Part shown: positions 9,925 through 20,151 of the stretch, piece after piece | Position numbering within the stretch: position 1 is the stretch's first letter | Layout of the letters: every line of letters begins with the position of its first letter | Assembly: GCF_028826155.1 (NCBI RefSeq) | Contig: NZ_JAQGPN010000001.1 | Location: 558,001-622,000, forward strand | Source: Mesorhizobium shangrilense | Lineage (GTDB): Bacteria > Pseudomonadota > Alphaproteobacteria > Rhizobiales > Rhizobiaceae | Reading direction: 5' to 3' | DNA: 64,000 bases | Made by a program: the position numbers and the translations under genes | The notes under the pieces: generated by a model | The model's input: only the letters and a program-made list of their open reading frames with translations | Databases searched by the model: none | What the model was told of the DNA's origin: nothing

Positions 9925-9984
9925 TACTTCGCGAATCACCTCACAATAGACTCTGCGGGAATCCCCGTGAAGAAGCTTTGGGCC

Positions 9985-10020
9985 AAAAAGAAACGCCGGG
10001 GGATATTCAATCTCCCGGCG
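9985..10020 (-). terminator. Rho-independent terminator of ahcY
   Basis: On the minus strand a stem of CGCCGGGAGA pairs with TCCCCCGGCG around a short AT-rich loop and is followed directly by TTTCTTTTT. It starts 30 bases after the ahcY stop codon. This is the clearest intrinsic terminator in the window and separates ahcY from divL. Confidence 0.85.
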
Positions 10021-10049
10021 TCAATATGTTGTGTTTATTGCTTACAAAA

Positions 10050-11450
<1,401 letters not shown>

Positions 11451-11550
11451 GGCAGGTCTCCGTTGATGATTGCGTTGCGACGCGGGATCAGCGTCGGACA
11501 GTCCTGGAAAGGCGCTTGACTACCAGACGCCAGGACTTTCGACAATGGGA

Positions 11551-11568
11551 CATAAAGAAATCCTTATG
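11551..11568. promoter_or_regulatory. SahR-like operator upstream of ahcY
   Basis: CATAAAGAAATCCTTATG is a near-perfect palindrome lying 101-118 bases before the ahcY start. It resembles the ATAAAGA-ATCTTTAT-type motif reported for SahR, an ArsR-family regulator of the SAM/homocysteine cycle in Proteobacteria that responds to S-adenosylhomocysteine. The match to that motif is from memory and the sahR gene is not in the window. Confidence 0.65.
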
Positions 11569-11635
11569 CGTGCATGTCGTCGGAAGCGGCGCGAGCAGGG
11601 CCTCCGGGATCGCTAGGGCGTTGCACGGCAGGCTG

Positions 11636-11660
11636 GGCGACGCGGAAAAGCCGCGTCGCC
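11636..11660. terminator. Strong hairpin downstream of the SDR gene
   Basis: GGCGACGCGG and CCGCGTCGCC form a perfect 10-bp stem with a 5-base loop, 25 bases past the SDR stop. No U-run follows on the minus strand, so it may be a rho-assisted end or an RNA-stabilising stem rather than a classical terminator. Confidence 0.5.
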
Positions 11661-11685
11661 GAATTGCGGCCTGCGGCCCTGGGCG

Positions 11686-12453
11686 TCAGTACATCAGCCA
11701 GCCGCCGGACACGTTCATGGTCGCGCCCGTGATGTAGTCGGCGTTGTCGGAGGCGAGGAAAAGCACGGCGCCGGCGAGCTGCGACGGATGCGCCATGTAG
11801 CCCAGCGGGATCTGGGCGATGGTGCCGGCCAGCGCCGCCTCGTCCATGCCGGAGCGCATCATCGCCGTATCGGCCGCGCCCGGCAAAACGGCGTTCACGG
11901 TGATCTTGTCCGCCGCCAGCGAACGGGCCATGCCGCGCGTCATCGAGACGATGCCGCCCTTGGTCGCGGCATAGGCCACGGATCCGCCGAAGCCGCCGCT
12001 CCAGAACCCTTGCGAAGTGAAGTTGATGATGCGGCCGCCCTTGCCCTGCTCGACCATCCGTCTCGCAGCGGCCTGCGCCAGGAAGAAGCTGGCCTTGAGG
12101 TTGACGTCATGCTGGAGATCCCAGTCGGCCTCGGAGACGTCGAAGATGGTCGGACGGCGGGCGAGCACGGCGGCCGTCTGCACCAGCACGTCCAACCGGC
12201 CGAACTTTTCGACCACGCGATCGACCAGCGCCGCGTGCCCGGCGACGGGCCGCAGGTCGTAGCCGATCGCGAGATGCGGACCGCCTTCCATCTCGGCCAC
12301 CAGCGCATCGGCGCTCTTCTGGTCCATGTCGACCACGGCCACCTTCGAACCCGCGCCGGCAAAGGCCAGCGCCACCTCGCGGCCGATGCCGCCGGTCGCC
12401 CCGGTAAGCAGCACCACCCGGTCCTTGAGGCCGGCTCCCAGATCGTATGGCAT
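11686..12453 (-). CDS. Short-chain dehydrogenase/reductase
   Basis: This is a classical SDR of 255 residues that oxidises or reduces a hydroxyl/carbonyl substrate with NAD(P)(H). The cofactor motif is TGATGGIG near residue 18, an acidic Asp after the second strand (VVDMDQ) favours NAD(H), and the catalytic YAATK follows the expected Ser region. The ATG at 12453 has AAGGAG six bases upstream; the frame is open further upstream but without a better start. It follows the amidohydrolase by 57 bases on the same strand. With that enzyme and the divergent enolase-family gene it probably forms a sugar acid or lactone pathway (dehydrogenase, lactonase, dehydratase). The substrate is unknown. Confidence 0.85.
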   Translation of the reverse strand: MPYDLGAGLKDRVVLLTGATGGIGREVALAFAGAGSKVAVVDMDQKSADALVAEMEGGPHLAIGYDLRPVAGHAALVDRVVEKFGRLDVLVQTAAVLARRPTIFDVSEADWDLQHDVNLKASFFLAQAAARRMVEQGKGGRIINFTSQGFWSGGFGGSVAYAATKGGIVSMTRGMARSLAADKITVNAVLPGAADTAMMRSGMDEAALAGTIAQIPLGYMAHPSQLAGAVLFLASDNADYITGATMNVSGGWLMY

Positions 12454-12510
12454 TGTTTCTCCTTCGGTACTCGTGCCGATCATGGATCGCGGCGCGCCGC
12501 GAACCATGCG

Positions 12511-13380
12511 TCAGATGCGGAAAATCCGTTCGGCATTCCCCGAGAACAGCTTCACCTGCTCCTCACGGGGAAAGACGGAAACGAGCTCCATATAGGCGTT
12601 GATGACGTCGGGATAGGAGCTGAACATGCGGTCAACAGGCCAGTTGGTGCCCATGACGATGCGATCGGTTCCAAAGGCCTCGATGGAGCCAAGCACGTAG
12701 GGCCGGATGGATTCCACCGTCCACAGCGGATCCGCCATCCCGAGCCCGGAGACCTTCATGACGACGTTCGGCATCTGCGCCATGACGTCCATCGCCTTGC
12801 GCCACGCCTTGAAGCTCGCGGCGTCGCGCGCCATCGGAACGGCGCAGTGGTCGACGCAGATCAGCGTATCGGCAAAGCTGCGCGCCAGGTCGCGCAGGTC
12901 GTCGGCGAGTTCAACGCGCGTGTCGATGCAGGAAACCAGCCGACGCGGGCCGAGTTCGACGAAGCCGCGCCGCCAGTCGGCATCGATCAGGTAGCGTCCT
13001 TCGCCGAAATTGCGGATGCCGCGCACGTTTGGATATTGCAGGTGCCGGTCGAGCACCTCGGCTGCGTCCGGCCGCGCCAGATGGCACTCCGCGACGATGC
13101 CGTGCGGGTAGCCGGTCTGGTCGGCGAAGGCCTGCAGCCATTCGGTCTCCGCCACCGGGTCCGGGGTATCGACAGCCGCCTGAACGTGGATCGCCTTGGT
13201 CACATTGGCGAAGCGTATCTCGGCCAGGTAGTCCTTGATGAAGTAGTGCTGCGATTTCAGCGGATCGGTGTCGGGCAGGAACCCGTGAACCGCATCCGGT
13301 TCCAGCCAGGCGTAGCGCAGCCTGGGGTGTTTCATGTCATGGAGATGGAAGTGGGTGTCTACAAACGCCAGTTCCGCCAT
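12511..13380 (-). CDS. Amidohydrolase-2 family protein (lactonase-like)
   Basis: This 289-residue TIM-barrel metal hydrolase belongs to the amidohydrolase-2 family (PF04909), which includes L-fuconolactonase and 2-pyrone-4,6-dicarboxylate lactonase. The N-terminal metal motif is DTHFHLHD; later ligands are suggested by CVDHCAVP and by MGTNWPVDR near residue 243, the usual strand-8 Asp position of these lactonases being Asn or Asp nearby. It is upstream of the SDR gene in the same operon and divergent from the enolase-superfamily gene. A sugar-lactone hydrolase role is inferred from family and neighbours, not shown. Confidence 0.8.
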   Translation of the reverse strand: MAELAFVDTHFHLHDMKHPRLRYAWLEPDAVHGFLPDTDPLKSQHYFIKDYLAEIRFANVTKAIHVQAAVDTPDPVAETEWLQAFADQTGYPHGIVAECHLARPDAAEVLDRHLQYPNVRGIRNFGEGRYLIDADWRRGFVELGPRRLVSCIDTRVELADDLRDLARSFADTLICVDHCAVPMARDAASFKAWRKAMDVMAQMPNVVMKVSGLGMADPLWTVESIRPYVLGSIEAFGTDRIVMGTNWPVDRMFSSYPDVINAYMELVSVFPREEQVKLFSGNAERIFRI

Positions 13381-13629
13381 TTTTCCTCACCACCGCTCAT
13401 CCGGCACGGACCACGCCGGCAACAGCCGGACAGGAACTTTTGGTCGACGCCGTGCGACGACGCAAGCCGCTTGACGCCCGGCTCCCGGAAATCCCGCGCC
13501 GGCCGGCCGTTTGGGCGGATGTCGGCCGACGCTGCGCCTTTGCGAGACTAACGGCTGGCCGTAAGCGCAAAGTCGATCTAGGGATACGAACCACGCCGTC
13601 ATTCCGCGGCGCTTTCGGACAGGACCAAT

Positions 13630-14763
13630 ATGAAGATCGCCAAAGTCGAAGCCATACCCGTCAGCTACCCCGAGCCGAACGACTTCGATGCGTTGCGGCA
13701 CCTGTGCCTGGTCAAGATCACCGCCGACGACGGCCAGGTGGGCTGGGGCGAGTCCATCACGCAGTTCCCGGAGGCCAGTTTCGCCGCCAAGGCCATCATC
13801 GAGGGCATGGCGCCGAACCTGATCGGCAAGGATCCCGTCCAAACGGAAACGCTCTGGCGCCAGAACAAGCAGCAGGCTTGGTGGTACGGCTATCACGGGG
13901 GCATCGCCTCCTATGCGACCGCGGCCATCGACATTGCGCTCTGGGATCTCAAGGGCAAGGCGCTCGGCAAGAGCGTGCTCGATCTTCTCGGCGGCCCCGC
14001 GCACGAGCGGCTGCCGGCGATCGCCTCGTGCCATGCACACTTCGAAAACATCGAGGAGATGGCCGAAGAAACCGCCGAATGGGTGTCGACCGGCCTGCAA
14101 GGCCTGAAGACCGGCTTCGGCAAGCGCGGCAACGCGCGCCTTGGCTACGACCACGACCGCGACGTCGCCTACGTGAAGGCGATGCGCGAGGTGCTCGGCG
14201 ACAAGATGCTGATGATCGACAACGGCATCGCCATCAAGTGGGACGTCACAGACGCGGTGCGCCGCGCCAAGGCGATGGAAGAGTACGACCTCGCCTGGAT
14301 CGAGGAGCCGCTGGGCGCCTGGGATCCCGAGGGCTACGCCAACCTGCGCGCCAAGACGACAACCCGCATCGCCTATGGCGAGCGCGAATGGACGCTCGAG
14401 CAGTTCGAACGCGTGCTCGCCACAGGCACGGTCGATGTCGTCGGCGTCGATCCGGGCCGGGCGGAGGGAATCACCGGCTTCAAGAAGGTGACGGAGCGCT
14501 GCGAGTTCTACCGCCGCCAGGCCAACGCGCATGCGTGGTCGTCGGCGATCGTATCGGCGGCAAGCCTGGCCATTTCGTTCAATTCGCCGGCCTGCAAGCT
14601 GTTCGAGCTGAAGCCGCTGCGCAACCCGATGCAGCACGACCTGGTCACGGTTCCCTTCGAACACAAGGACGGCTGGATGTATCCGCCGACCGGTCCGGGG
14701 CTGGGCATCGAGGTCGTCGAGGAAGTCGTCGAGGGCTATCGCAGCGAAAAGGTGCTGGGCTAG
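13630..14763 (+). CDS. Enolase superfamily (mandelate racemase/muconate lactonizing type) enzyme
   Basis: This 377-residue enzyme should abstract a proton next to a carboxylate using Mg2+; most relatives dehydrate or cycloisomerise sugar acids. The N-terminal capping domain includes VGWGESITQFPEASF. The barrel shows metal ligands in MLMIDNG, WIEEPLG and AYGEREW, and a His in NAHAWSS. The second-strand KxK motif reads LKTGFGK: only the first Lys is in place and the second position is Gly, so the usual base may be altered. An AGGACC ribosome site precedes the ATG. The 249-base gap to the divergent amidohydrolase gene must hold both promoters. Confidence 0.85.
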   Translation: MKIAKVEAIPVSYPEPNDFDALRHLCLVKITADDGQVGWGESITQFPEASFAAKAIIEGMAPNLIGKDPVQTETLWRQNKQQAWWYGYHGGIASYATAAIDIALWDLKGKALGKSVLDLLGGPAHERLPAIASCHAHFENIEEMAEETAEWVSTGLQGLKTGFGKRGNARLGYDHDRDVAYVKAMREVLGDKMLMIDNGIAIKWDVTDAVRRAKAMEEYDLAWIEEPLGAWDPEGYANLRAKTTTRIAYGEREWTLEQFERVLATGTVDVVGVDPGRAEGITGFKKVTERCEFYRRQANAHAWSSAIVSAASLAISFNSPACKLFELKPLRNPMQHDLVTVPFEHKDGWMYPPTGPGLGIEVVEEVVEGYRSEKVLG

Positions 14764-14775
14764 CCAGCCTCTCGA

Positions 14776-14830
14776 CCACCGCGCCGGGCGGCGGACGCGA
14801 CCTCGTCGCGCTTCCCTGCAGGCGCGGTGG
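14776..14830. terminator. Bidirectional hairpin between convergent genes
   Basis: CCACCGCGCC (14776-14785) and GGCGCGGTGG (14821-14830) are exact reverse complements, with an inner GCGAC/GTCGC hairpin in the loop. The element fills the gap between the enolase-family gene and the convergent methyltransferase gene, so it probably ends transcription from both sides. Confidence 0.55.
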
Positions 14831-14831
14831 C

Positions 14832-15311
14832 CTACATGCGCCGATACAGGAAGTAGCGTTGCACGGGCACGGAAGCCGGCAAATCCACCGGCGCCAGTTG
14901 CGGGTGGTGGAGTTCGAGCCCGCTTGCGGACATGCCGCCCGACCGCAGCAGCGCCGCCACCAGGTCCGGCAACCACGCCAGGGTCTCGGCATCCCGGTCG
15001 GCATAGCCGGTGCCGATATCGGCATGAACCAGCGACGCGTCCAGCCCGATGAACGACCTGGCCGTTTCCGAGATCTCCCCCAAAATCAGGTTTTCAGGGC
15101 CCGGAACGCACGACAGATGCGCCGCAAACTTGCGATCGAAGGCGACGATGCGCCGGTCGGGAAGCTTTTCGCGCAAGTGGTCGTAGGTTCGGCCATTGCC
15201 GAGACCCAGTTCGACCACCGGGCCGCTGAGGTCGCCGATCAATGACACGACATGGTTGAGGCAGTCCCGCTGCGCGGTCACACGCCGGATAAAGCTGTCG
15301 AGGCGGCTCAT
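14832..15311 (-). CDS. Small class I SAM-dependent methyltransferase-like protein (paralog 1)
   Basis: This 159-residue protein shows a glycine-rich SAM-binding loop, [16 protein letters not shown] near residue 32, followed by a strand ending in Asp (VAFDRK), the usual pattern of class I methyltransferases. It ends in QRYFLYRRM. The gene at 16983-17480 encodes a paralog with the same loop and the same ending, and the two flank ugd. It is divergent from ugd and convergent with the enolase-family gene. The substrate is unknown; proximity to UDP-sugar metabolism suggests a polysaccharide or small sugar-linked acceptor, which is inference only. The protein is at the short end for a complete methyltransferase domain. 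Confidence 0.7.
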   Translation of the reverse strand: MSRLDSFIRRVTAQRDCLNHVVSLIGDLSGPVVELGLGNGRTYDHLREKLPDRRIVAFDRKFAAHLSCVPGPENLILGEISETARSFIGLDASLVHADIGTGYADRDAETLAWLPDLVAALLRSGGMSASGLELHHPQLAPVDLPASVPVQRYFLYRRM

Positions 15312-15553
15312 TTTGCACGCCCTGCTGCAAGCACCAGCGGCCTGCGATACGCGTGCTCACGCAGTTCTGCCAGGACCGCCGTATTCCACTGATGCATTCG
15401 ACCCGCCGTAAAATCGCCCCGCTGATGCGAGGATCCGTTCGTCTCGTGTGGCAAATATCGCTGCCGATGTCTATTTTGCGTCGACGTCTCGGTGTAGCGG
15501 GACCGCAACGGGACCTCCAGCCATATGCCGCCTGCAAACAGGGAAACCTTCCG

Positions 15554-16930
15554 ATGAGGCTCACAATCTTCGGCACCGGCTATGTCGGTCTGGTCACCGG
15601 CGCCTGTTTCGCCGATGCAGGCCACCAGGTGCTCTGTGTCGACATCGATCCGGAACGGATCGCGGTATTGGAGGGCGGCACGGTTCCGTTCTTTGAACCG
15701 GGCCTCAAGGAAATGGTCGCGACCAACAGGGCCGCAGGTCGCCTGTCGTTCACGAGCGACGGCGCCAGCGCGGTGCGCTTCGGCGAGGTGATCTTCATCG
15801 CAGTCGGCACGCCCCCGAGCGACGACGGCTCGGCCTATCTCGGTCATGTCCGCGATGTGGCGCGGACCATCGGCGGGAGCATCGACGGCTACAAGATCGT
15901 CGTCGGCAAATCGACGGTTCCCGTGGGCACCGCAGATCTCGTGCGCCAGACCATCGCCGAGGCGCAGAGCGCGCGCGGTGCGCGCCATGACTTCGATGTC
16001 TGCTCCAATCCGGAGTTCCTGAAGGAAGGCAGCGCCATCGAGGATTTCACGCGCCCCGCGCGCATCATCATCGGCACCGATTCCGCGACCGTGCGCAAGA
16101 AGCTTGCGGCCTGCTACGCGCCCTACAATCGCAATCACGACAAGCTGATGATGATGGACGTGCGCTCGGCGGAGCTGACCAAGTATGCGGCCAACGCCAT
16201 GCTCGCGACCAAGATCAGCTTCATGAACGAGATGGCGAACATCGCCGAGCGGCTTGGCGCGGACATCGAGGACGTGCGCCGCGGAATCGGCTCCGACCCC
16301 CGGATCGGCTACCAGTTCATCTATCCGGGCTGCGGCTTCGGCGGATCCTGCTTCCCCAAGGATGTCCGGGCAATCACCAGGACAGCCGCCGAAGCAGGCT
16401 ACCAGTCGCATCTCCTCGAGGCAGTTGAGCGCGTCAACGAGAGCCAGAAACAGGTGATCTTCGACAAGCTGCGACAAGCCTTCGACGGCCGGCTGGCGGG
16501 GCGCACGATCGCGCTCTGGGGCCTTTCATTCAAGCCTAACACCGACGACATGCGCGAGGCGCCGAGCCGCGCCCTCATGGAAGCGCTGTGGAACGCCGGC
16601 GCCAAGGTGCGCGCGTTCGATCCGGAAGCCATGAAGATGGCGAAGGAAATCTATGGCGAGCGTCCCGACCTGATGCTCGCCGCCTCGCCGCAGGAGGCCG
16701 CGGCCGGCGCGGACGCACTGGCGATCTGCACGGAATGGCGACAATTTCGGGTTCCCGACTTCGCCTGGCTGAAGAACAACCTCGCACATCCGATCGTCGT
16801 CGACGGCCGCAACCTTTACGATCCTCAGGTGGTGGCGCAGCACGGGCTGCTCTACTACGCCATCGGCCGGGGTGAGTCTGTGAACCGCCCGGGCGCAGAC
16901 GACGCGGGTGCGACCCGGAGCGTCGCATGA
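15554..16930 (+). CDS. ugd: UDP-glucose 6-dehydrogenase
   Basis: Ugd oxidises UDP-glucose twice with NAD+ to UDP-glucuronate, a precursor for exopolysaccharide and glucuronosyl lipids. The protein is 458 residues long. It has the Rossmann motif [10 protein letters not shown] at residues 7-16, the central PEFLKEGSA, and the catalytic Cys266 in [12 protein letters not shown]; the C-terminal UDP-binding domain contains [17 protein letters not shown]. The ATG at 15554 was chosen because the conserved domain starts immediately; the frame is open further upstream without homology. It is followed at 52 bases by a small methyltransferase gene on the same strand. Confidence 0.95.
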   Translation: MRLTIFGTGYVGLVTGACFADAGHQVLCVDIDPERIAVLEGGTVPFFEPGLKEMVATNRAAGRLSFTSDGASAVRFGEVIFIAVGTPPSDDGSAYLGHVRDVARTIGGSIDGYKIVVGKSTVPVGTADLVRQTIAEAQSARGARHDFDVCSNPEFLKEGSAIEDFTRPARIIIGTDSATVRKKLAACYAPYNRNHDKLMMMDVRSAELTKYAANAMLATKISFMNEMANIAERLGADIEDVRRGIGSDPRIGYQFIYPGCGFGGSCFPKDVRAITRTAAEAGYQSHLLEAVERVNESQKQVIFDKLRQAFDGRLAGRTIALWGLSFKPNTDDMREAPSRALMEALWNAGAKVRAFDPEAMKMAKEIYGERPDLMLAASPQEAAAGADALAICTEWRQFRVPDFAWLKNNLAHPIVVDGRNLYDPQVVAQHGLLYYAIGRGESVNRPGADDAGATRSVA

Positions 16931-16982
16931 CGCATCAGCAGGCTGCGGCCATCGTTTCACCTCGTCCCCAGGAAGCCAGGAC

Positions 16983-17480
16983 ATGAAGCTCACGCGTCTC
17001 GACAAGTTGCGGCTAAGGCTGGAGGCGCAGAACGCCTGCCTTGGATGGGCATTCGAGGAGATCGCCGGGAAACCGGGCCTGGTGTTCGAGCTCGGCCTCG
17101 GGCACGGCCGCACCTACGACCATCTGCGGACGCATCTTCCCGAGCGCGACATCTACGTCTTCGATCGCGAGATCGACTGCTACGAGGACTGCACCCCGCC
17201 CAGGGACCGCATGCTGCTCGGCAATATCGACGAGACCCTGCAGGCTGCGGCCGAACGCTTCCCCAAGGCAGCCGCTCTCGTGCATTCCGACATGGGCTCC
17301 TACACCGAGGCCCACAACTCCGCCATGAGCGCCCTGCTCAGCCGTGCGTTGCCAGCGGTTCTCGCGCCCGGCGCGATCGTGGTGTCGGACCTGCCCCTGG
17401 CGATGACGGGCGCGACAGCCCTGCCGCTGCCGACCGGGGCGCAGGAAGGGCGATATTTCCTTTACCGGGCGGGCGTTTGA
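16983..17480 (+). CDS. Small class I SAM-dependent methyltransferase-like protein (paralog 2)
   Basis: This 165-residue protein is a paralog of the product of 14832-15311. Both share V(V/F)ELGLG(N/H)GRTYDHLR, a DR pair after the second strand, a (V/L)VH(A/S)D(I/M)G motif, and the ending YFLYR. The VHSDMG region fits the acidic strand-4 motif of class I methyltransferases. It is 52 bases after ugd on the same strand, so it is probably cotranscribed, and 26 bases before the NTF2-like gene. Duplication and inversion around ugd is the simplest origin of the pair. The acceptor is not known. Confidence 0.7.
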   Translation: MKLTRLDKLRLRLEAQNACLGWAFEEIAGKPGLVFELGLGHGRTYDHLRTHLPERDIYVFDREIDCYEDCTPPRDRMLLGNIDETLQAAAERFPKAAALVHSDMGSYTEAHNSAMSALLSRALPAVLAPGAIVVSDLPLAMTGATALPLPTGAQEGRYFLYRAGV

Positions 17481-17506
17481 GCTGATAGCGGCGGCGGAAA
17501 GCGAGC

Positions 17507-17908
17507 ATGGCGACTGAACGTTTCGAGCTCGACCTTATCGACCGCTACTGCGCGGTGTGGAGCGAGGCTGACGCAAACAGGCGGGCGACGTTGCTGACCT
17601 CGCTGTGGGCCGAACACGCCACCTACACGGATCCGACGACCCACGCTTCCGGCGCGGGCGAGCTGCTTGCGCATATCGCCGGGGTTCAGGCCAGACGCCC
17701 GGGCTCGCGCGTCGTCCGCACCGGCGGCGTGGATCTGCACCATGATGTCGGCTACTTCGCCTGGCAGGCGCTCAGCGCGGAAGGAGCGGTCCTGCGCGAG
17801 GGCGTGGACGTCGCCTTCTTCAACACTGACGGGACGCGCATCGAGCGCATCATCGGGTTCTTCGCCCCGTTCGCGGCGCACGAAGAAGCGCCGGCGACGA
17901 CTGCCTAG
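17507..17908 (+). CDS. NTF2-like / SnoaL-like protein
   Basis: This 133-residue single-domain protein has the SnoaL/NTF2 cone-fold pattern: an N-terminal helix with DLIDRYCAVWSEADANRR, then WAEHATYTDP, a central GELLAHIAGV helix, and two late strands (VGYFAWQAL and IERIIGFFAPF). Members are polyketide cyclases, isomerases or ligand-binding proteins, and no specific activity can be assigned. It lies 26 bases after the methyltransferase gene on the same strand and probably ends the ugd transcription unit. The next gene is convergent, 25 bases away. Confidence 0.7.
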   Translation: MATERFELDLIDRYCAVWSEADANRRATLLTSLWAEHATYTDPTTHASGAGELLAHIAGVQARRPGSRVVRTGGVDLHHDVGYFAWQALSAEGAVLREGVDVAFFNTDGTRIERIIGFFAPFAAHEEAPATTA

Positions 17909-17933
17909 CTGCCGGCGCGTCGCCGCGAGGCGC

Positions 17934-19154
17934 CTATCGATACGGATCCGCTGCGTCGCGCAATCCATCGCCGAGGAAGTTGAAGGCGAGGATGACGAGG
18001 ATCACCGGAATCATCGGGAACAAGAGCCACGGATAAAAGGCGATGACGCTGACGCTGCGCGCCTCGGTGAGCAGGATGCCCCAACTGGTGATCGGCGGAC
18101 GCAGCCCGAGCCCCAGGAAGCTCAACGCCGTCTCGCCGAGGATCATGCCGGGGATGGAGATGGTCGCCGTCGCGATCAGGTGCGACATGAAGCCTGGAAT
18201 CATGTGCCGGCCGATGATGCGGGCGGGTCTCGCCCCCATGAGCTGGGCGGCGAGCACGTAGTCTTCCTCGCGCAGGGCCAGCAGCTTCGAGCGAACGGCG
18301 CGGGCAAGCCCCGTCCAGTCGAGCAGGCCGAGAATCATGGTGATGGCGAAGTAGATCAGGATCGGATGCCATGTCGCCGGCATGATCGCCGCCAGCGCCA
18401 TCCACAACGGGATGCTGGGCAAAGACTGCAGGACCTCGATGACGCGCTGCACGATCAGGTCGAACTTGCCGCCGTGGTAGCCGGCCAGGCCGCCGATCAC
18501 GATGCCCAGCACGAAGCTGAAGGTGATGCCCAGCAGGCCGATGGTCAGCGAGACCCGGGCTCCATAGATGATGCGCGAGAGCACGTCGCGGCCCAGCCGA
18601 TCGGTGCCCAGCAGGAACATCTGGCCGTCCTTGGCCGGGCAGACGAGGTGAATGTTGGATTCGATGAGCCCCCAGAACTTGTAGGAATCGCCCCGGCAGA
18701 AGAAGCGGAGCGGCTGCACCTTGGATGGGTTGACCGTGTAGATGCGCTGCAGCGTGTCCATGTCGAGGCGCATGTCGCGGCCATAGACGAACGGTCCCAC
18801 GAAACGGCCCTGATCGAAGAAGTGTACGCGCTGCGGCGGCGAATAGATGTAGTCCATGTTGCGCGTGTGCAGGTTGTAGGGCGCAATGAACTCGCAGATC
18901 AGGATCAGGAAATAGAGCGACGCCAGGAAGATGCCGGAGGCGAGCGCGACCTTGTGGCGCTTGAACTTCCACCACATCAGGCGAAGTTGCGACGCCTGGT
19001 AGACGCGCGACTGCTCGGCGGTCATCGCCTCGATCGACATCGGGTCGAACGGGGCGGTGGACACATAGTGCTCAAGCGGCGCACCGGGCGCCGGCAACGG
19101 CGATTTCGCGGTCGCGACCCCGGAAACCGTATCGTCCCGCGTCACCGAGCTCAT
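17934..19154 (-). CDS. ABC transporter permease, OppC/DppC family
   Basis: This is the inner-membrane permease of a peptide/opine/nickel-type importer. The 406 residues are long for DppC because about 130 residues separate the first membrane segment (near 60) from DRLGRDVLSRIIYGARVSL, where the transport domain begins. The EAA loop that contacts the ATPase reads EEDYVLAAQLMGARPARIIG. It overlaps by 4 bases (ATGA) the upstream OppB-type permease gene and is the last gene of the ATPase, binding protein, permease, permease operon. The transported substrate cannot be read from the sequence. Confidence 0.9.
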   Translation of the reverse strand: MSSVTRDDTVSGVATAKSPLPAPGAPLEHYVSTAPFDPMSIEAMTAEQSRVYQASQLRLMWWKFKRHKVALASGIFLASLYFLILICEFIAPYNLHTRNMDYIYSPPQRVHFFDQGRFVGPFVYGRDMRLDMDTLQRIYTVNPSKVQPLRFFCRGDSYKFWGLIESNIHLVCPAKDGQMFLLGTDRLGRDVLSRIIYGARVSLTIGLLGITFSFVLGIVIGGLAGYHGGKFDLIVQRVIEVLQSLPSIPLWMALAAIMPATWHPILIYFAITMILGLLDWTGLARAVRSKLLALREEDYVLAAQLMGARPARIIGRHMIPGFMSHLIATATISIPGMILGETALSFLGLGLRPPITSWGILLTEARSVSVIAFYPWLLFPMIPVILVILAFNFLGDGLRDAADPYR

Positions 19155-20149
19155 TTGGTGCTCCCGCCTTGAAGCCGGATGCGCGGATCAAGCATCGCCA
19201 GTGCGAGGTCCGAGATCAGGACGCCAATGACCGTAAGGAAGGCGAGGAACATCAGGAACGAGCCGGCCAGATACATGTCCTGACTCTGCAGCGCCTTGAT
19301 CAGCATCGGGCCCGTCGTCTGCAGCGACAGCACGATGGCGGTGATCTCGGCGCCCGAGATGATGGCAGGCAGGATCGAGCCGATGTCGGACACGAAGAAG
19401 TTCAGCGCCATGCGCATCGGATATTTCACCAGCGTGCGGAACGGGTGCAGCCCCTTGGCGCGCGCGGTGACGACATACTGCTTCTGCAACTCGTCGAGCA
19501 GGTTGGCGCGCAGGCGCCGCACCATGCCAGCCGTGCCGGCCGTTCCGATGATGATGACCGGGATCCAGAGATGGTCCAGGATCGACCTCGCCTTCGCCCA
19601 GCTCATCGGCTGGTCGACAAACTGCTGGTCCATCAGGCCGCCGATCGAGGCGCCGAACCAGATGTTGGCGAAGTACATCAGGATCAGCGCCAGCATGAAG
19701 TTGGGAATGGCGATGCCGATCAGTCCGAGGAAGGTCAGCCCGTAGTCGCCCCAGCTGTACTGGTGCGTCGCCGAATACATGCCGATGGGAAATGCGATGA
19801 CCCAGGTGAAGATGATGGTGACGAAGGAGACCAGCACTGTCAGCCACATGCGGTCGCCGACGACGTCTGCGACCGGCAGCTCATACTCGAAGGAGTAGCC
19901 GAAGTCGCCCTGCAGCATGCCGCCGATCCAGTAGAAGTAGCGGATGTAGGCGGGCTTGTCGAAACCGTACTCGGCTCTGAGCTGGTTGATCTTGTCCATG
20001 TCGGCGTTTTCGCCCTGGGCGCGCAACTCGGCCGCATAGCTCTCGAAATAGTCGCCGGGAGGCAGTTCGATGATGGTGAAGACGAGGGCCGAAATCAGGA
20101 AGAGCGTCGGAACCATCACTGCTATGCGCCAGGCGATGTAACGCAGCAC
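19151..20149 (-). CDS. ABC transporter permease, OppB/DppB family
   Basis: This 332-residue first permease of the importer has an N-terminal membrane segment after MLRYIAWRI, a periplasmic stretch with YGFDKPAYIRYFYW and GDFGYSFEY, and five further membrane segments. The EAA-like loop is QKQYVVTARAKGLHPFRTLV. It lies 2 bases after the binding-protein gene and overlaps the second permease gene by 4 bases. Both permeases have the extended periplasmic insertions seen in transporters paired with very large (over 600-residue) binding proteins. Confidence 0.9.
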   Translation of the reverse strand: MLRYIAWRIAVMVPTLFLISALVFTIIELPPGDYFESYAAELRAQGENADMDKINQLRAEYGFDKPAYIRYFYWIGGMLQGDFGYSFEYELPVADVVGDRMWLTVLVSFVTIIFTWVIAFPIGMYSATHQYSWGDYGLTFLGLIGIAIPNFMLALILMYFANIWFGASIGGLMDQQFVDQPMSWAKARSILDHLWIPVIIIGTAGTAGMVRRLRANLLDELQKQYVVTARAKGLHPFRTLVKYPMRMALNFFVSDIGSILPAIISGAEITAIVLSLQTTGPMLIKALQSQDMYLAGSFLMFLAFLTVIGVLISDLALAMLDPRIRLQGGSTK

Positions 20150-20151
20150 GG

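Noticed and set aside
11451..11685. Possible SAM or SAH riboswitch before ahcY
   Set aside because: No conserved riboswitch core could be recognised; the clear feature is the SahR-like palindrome.
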